Assembly (NCBI GenBank): GCA_964643985.1
Contig: CAZXUS010000023.1
Span: 1 to 15,134, forward strand
DNA from: UBA2773 sp964643985
GTDB lineage: Bacteria; Patescibacteriota; Minisyncoccia; Moranbacterales; DUUL01
Length of the DNA: 15,134 bases
Reading direction: 5' to 3'
Shown: positions 12,826 to 15,134 of the stretch, one piece after another
Position numbering within the stretch: the stretch's first letter is position 1
Layout of the letters: every line of letters starts with the position of its first letter
Notes under the pieces: generated by a model
Told to the model about the DNA's origin: nothing
Database searches by the model: none
The model's input: the letters and a program-made list of their open reading frames with translations, nothing else
Position numbers and translations under genes: made by a program

Positions 12826-13553
12826 TTAGAATTTGCTATTAGAATCACAGGTAAATTCAAACCAATTACCAGTCTCTTTTCCAATCATATGGTTATCTCC
12901 GGCGGACAGAAAACTTAGTAGAGTGAATACTATTAACCAGCCTCCTAGCATTAAGGCAAAACCGATTAATGTTTTGCTGATGATTTTTTTGGCAATTCCC
13001 GTTAAATTTGAATTGCCAGTCGAAACCATATAAACAACGCCCCCAATGGTTATTAAGAGAATGGCGGTGACAATCATTAATGATAGTATCAGGTCAAAAA
13101 TATTTTTAAGCAAAAGAAATAAATGACAAAGGGTACATTCTTCAGTTTCATTTTCGGGTGTTCCCCCATCGTCGGTTTGTCTTCCACAGGGAACAAGATG
13201 ACCTTTTAACAGCATAAATCCTCCGGTGGAACCTTCCTGGTAGTCTGTGGCCGTTGCTGGCGGTATCATCGTAGCTAGGTCACAACAAACTTCTCCTGTT
13301 TCACAATGATGGTCATAAACATTTGAAGNNNNNNNNNNNNNNNNNNNNNNNNNNNNNNNNNNNNNNNNNNNNNNNNNNNNNNNNNNNNNNNNNNNNNNNN
13401 NNNNNNNNNNNNNNNNNNNNNNNNNNNNTCCATAGGTTCGCAACTACCTCCTTGAGTTTCACACTCCCCAGCTTGAGCTATAAATGGAATAAATAAAAAA
13501 AGACAAAATATTATTAATAATTTGTTTATTAAGTTTTTGAAAGTAAATAGCAT
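12826..13553 (-). CDS. Cys-rich pilin-like membrane protein, interrupted by assembly gap
   Basis: The true start is probably the ATG at 13553, 4 nt after the lipoprotein stop, giving a signal peptide MLFTFKNLINKLLIIFCLFL..IAQA. The mature part begins GECETQGGSCEPM, is then lost in the 100-N gap, and resumes SNVYDHHCETGEVCCDL. This looks like a small disulfide-rich domain. Next is a CTLCH motif, then two helices (LILSLMIVTAILLITIGGVVYMV and ISKTLIGFALMLGGWLIVFTLLSFL) around STGNSNLTGIAKK, and a tail with another Cys (FEFTCDSNSKF). The helix pair places it in the T4SS_pilin-like group. The two sides of the gap are in different frames as assembled. A single intact gene needs a real gap length of 2 modulo 3, so the N count should not be read as evidence of a frameshift. 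Confidence 0.75.
13329..13428. other. Assembly gap of exactly 100 N
   Basis: A run of 100 unknown bases, the usual scaffolding placeholder, lying inside the Cys-rich pilin-like gene. Its true length is not known. Confidence 0.98.
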
Positions 13554-13557
13554 CGTT

Positions 13558-14931
13558 TTACTTAATAAGATTATTAATTCTAGCTTCAGCGGATCGGAGT
13601 GCTTCATAGGAAGTTTTTTTTCCAGAAACGACCTCGTCGATCATCTCGGTAAAAATTTCTTCCACTATTAAATTTTGAGGTTGAGCCCAGGATTTTGCGG
13701 TCAAAGCTTGCAAGGCAAATTCATTAATTTCCGCATCATTTTTTTGTTTTTCAATTAAATCTCTTCTGGCAGTTGGTTTATTGGTATTTTCTAGATATTT
13801 TTCCGTTGGGTCAAATTCTAAAGCAGTTTTATTTTCATTAGAAACTGGATTGGTGGTTAAATATTGAATATATTTCCAAGCTTCATTAATTCGATTTTCT
13901 TGAGTATAAGTGACAGGTTCGCCAGAAGTCAAAGGTTGAAGTTCTTTGTTTTTAACTACGGCTAAGCCCCAATAATTAGAAAAATTAACCTTGTTGTTTA
14001 AATCTTTTTGAGGAATTGAAGTGGTATCGAAATTTAGTTTTGGGGATTCTTCCTTTAATTTATTTTTCCAGTAGGCATAATTAATCATCATAGCGGTTTC
14101 GCCAGAACGAAAACTATCAATCGAATAATCCATAGTAGAATTCCAGGTATAAGCTTTGGAGCCAGCTAATGCAAATTGGGTGTAAAAATCTAAGACTCCA
14201 GCTGACTTTGGATTATTAGCAAAAACGGTTTGCTCTGATTGTTTATTGTAAATTTCAATTCCTTCTTGCATCATCAAGAGGGTTAAGATGTCAGAAGAGC
14301 GATTAATTCCTCCTGGGTTTTTCGATCTTCCTAGGGCAATCGCCGATTGAATAATATTGTTGTCTGAATCAAATCGAGTTAGATAATCGACGTAGTCCAT
14401 TAATTTATTCCAAGTTTCCGGTGGAGAAGTTAATCCAGCTTGATTAAATAAATCTTTATTATAGAAAAGAGCTAAAGTATCACAATAAAGAGGCATTGCA
14501 TAGATTTGATTTTCTTCAACGAAATCGTCTTTGGCAATATCAATAAAATTATCTCTAAATAAATCAGCGTATTCTTCTGAATTTGGGAGTGAAACTATTT
14601 TATTTTTATGTTCGGATAGCCAATTATTGCCAAAAAATATTACATCAGGCCCATTTCCGCTGGCGATAGCGTCGGTTAGTTCTTTTTCGTAAACAGTAAT
14701 ATCGTTAGAAATTTTTTTGTATTTTATTTCTCTTATTTGGGGATTGAGTTTAGTATATTGTTTGTTTATTTCATAAAAAACATCAGAATCATCAAAAATT
14801 CCCCAAACTTCAAGATTAAGCGCATAGGATTTTCTTCTGTCTTTTAAGCAACCCGAAAAGATAAAAACACTAGATAATAACAATAAAGTTATACCTAGAT
14901 AAAGTATTTTTTTCGTTTTTTTTATTGGCAT
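13558..14931 (-). CDS. Extracellular solute-binding lipoprotein (sugar ABC type)
   Basis: Family 1-like periplasmic binding protein of 457 residues. The N-terminus is a lipoprotein signal with lipobox FSGC, lipidated cysteine 28. The mature part has the usual bilobed hallmarks: ASGNGPDVIFFGNNWL near 90-105, YAMPLYCDTLALFYNKDLF near 144-162, AGLTSPPETWNKLMDYVDYL near 165-183, a later WGLAVVKNKE hinge-side segment, and AWKYIQYLTTNP near the end. Related proteins deliver oligosaccharides or glycerol-3-phosphate to ABC permeases. No permease or ATPase partner is within the window. It ends 4 nt before the Cys-rich pilin-like gene, so it heads the pilin operon. It may serve uptake with a distant permease or act as a surface binding protein. 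Confidence 0.9.
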   Translation of the reverse strand: MPIKKTKKILYLGITLLLLSSVFIFSGCLKDRRKSYALNLEVWGIFDDSDVFYEINKQYTKLNPQIREIKYKKISNDITVYEKELTDAIASGNGPDVIFFGNNWLSEHKNKIVSLPNSEEYADLFRDNFIDIAKDDFVEENQIYAMPLYCDTLALFYNKDLFNQAGLTSPPETWNKLMDYVDYLTRFDSDNNIIQSAIALGRSKNPGGINRSSDILTLLMMQEGIEIYNKQSEQTVFANNPKSAGVLDFYTQFALAGSKAYTWNSTMDYSIDSFRSGETAMMINYAYWKNKLKEESPKLNFDTTSIPQKDLNNKVNFSNYWGLAVVKNKELQPLTSGEPVTYTQENRINEAWKYIQYLTTNPVSNENKTALEFDPTEKYLENTNKPTARRDLIEKQKNDAEINEFALQALTAKSWAQPQNLIVEEIFTEMIDEVVSGKKTSYEALRSAEARINNLIK

Positions 14932-14976
14932 TTTTATTTAATATTGAAAATAGTTTTTATTGAATCATTTTACTAA

Positions 14977-15005
14977 ATATTAACATTTCAAAAAATAAAA
15001 TGCAA
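14977..15005 (-). promoter_or_regulatory. Candidate promoter of the lipoprotein/pilin operon
   Basis: On the minus strand, TTGCAT (15000-15005) and TAATAT (14977-14982) are 17 bp apart, about 45 bp upstream of the lipoprotein ATG. The elements are reasonable but imperfect, and the DNA around is AT-rich. Confidence 0.45.
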
Positions 15006-15026
15006 GTATTTTTAAATCAATTTTTA

Positions 15027-15134
15027 GGGACTGTTTCCAATCACAGTTTTGCTTGCCTCGGTAAGCTTTGGCGAGACGGGTTACGAAATTTATCAATTTT
15101 AAGATAAATTATTTAAAAATTTTTGAAGCTTTAG
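15027..15134. mobile_element. MITE-like element 3, inverted and cut by window end
   Basis: It begins GGGACTGTTTCCAATCACAG, the same terminus as the elements at 7200 and 7635. The core, however, reads as their reverse complement (TTACGAAATTTATCAATTTT, then ATAAATTATTTAAAAATTTT), so it lies in the opposite orientation. A 30-bp hairpin unit is inserted between the terminal repeat and the core. The distal end is beyond the window. Confidence 0.75.
15051..15080. repeat. Small GC-rich hairpin repeat, nested copy 2
   Basis: A 30-bp unit, GCTTGCCTCGGTAAGCTTTG followed by GCGAGACGGG, with CTCG/CGAG arms around AAGCTT. It is absent from the two other GGGACTG elements, so it is an insertion into this one. 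It begins GCTTGCCTCG and ends CGGG like the unit at 5788-5819. Confidence 0.65.

Noticed and set aside
11631..13033. Plus-strand open frames opposite the pilin genes
   Set aside because: They are antisense to clear signal-peptide membrane proteins, have no ribosome sites and show biased composition typical of shadow frames.
13554..13607. Upstream start for the Cys-rich pilin inside the lipoprotein gene
   Set aside because: It would overlap the lipoprotein coding end by about 50 nt. The ATG at 13553 directly starts a signal peptide.

Overview
The window looks like part of a Patescibacteria (Candidate Phyla Radiation) genome. The basis is strongly AT-rich DNA, short operons, most starts without a Shine-Dalgarno sequence, tRNAs without an encoded CCA, many intergenic inverted repeats, and above all a run of small signal-peptide plus two-helix proteins of the T4SS_pilin type (Pfam PF18895 as I recall it), which is typical of that group. 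UGA acts as a normal stop (the ComM-like gene ends in it), so the Gracilibacteria/Absconditabacteria code is not in use. The exact lineage cannot be fixed from this window.

Layout. 1-329: no recognisable gene. 330-1853 (-): ComM/YifB-type AAA+ ATPase. A divergent intergenic region with an imperfect palindromic repeat follows. 2182-4578 (+): an ABC exporter with fused membrane and ATPase domains, then a protein-isoaspartate methyltransferase, 3 nt apart. 4600-5950: a tRNA-Phe(GAA) and a tRNA-Gly(GCC) separated by a 160-bp inverted-repeat element. The tRNA-Gly is followed by two tandem, roughly 208-bp structured repeats, each ending in a copy of the tRNA 3' end. Next come a near-consensus promoter and a second palindromic repeat carrying a nested hairpin. 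6079-7119 (+): a secreted or membrane-anchored CAP-domain protein. 7120-8050: a gene-free stretch of about 900 bp filled with MITE-like elements, hairpins and a terminator. 8159-9815 (+): two unrecognised membrane proteins behind a strong sigma70-type promoter, closed by a terminator. 9915-14931 (-): a solute-binding lipoprotein followed by seven pilin-like genes, two of which are internally duplicated. 15027-15134: a third, inverted MITE copy cut by the window end.

How the parts fit. The minus-strand block reads as one or two transcripts. A lipoprotein of the sugar-binding type leads, followed by a Cys-rich pilin-like protein (interrupted by a 100-N assembly gap), two double-module pilin-like proteins and a single-module pilin with the best ribosome-binding site. 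After an internal terminator/promoter come three more single-module proteins. No T4SS ATPase or channel gene is in the window, so any secretion or surface-structure role rests on family resemblance.

The most unusual content is non-coding: (i) the tRNA-Gly-linked tandem elements, which contain T-arm mimics in both orientations and a helix with two compensatory changes; (ii) inverted-repeat elements that share a core but have different terminal repeats; (iii) a 30-32 bp hairpin nested inside two unrelated larger repeats.
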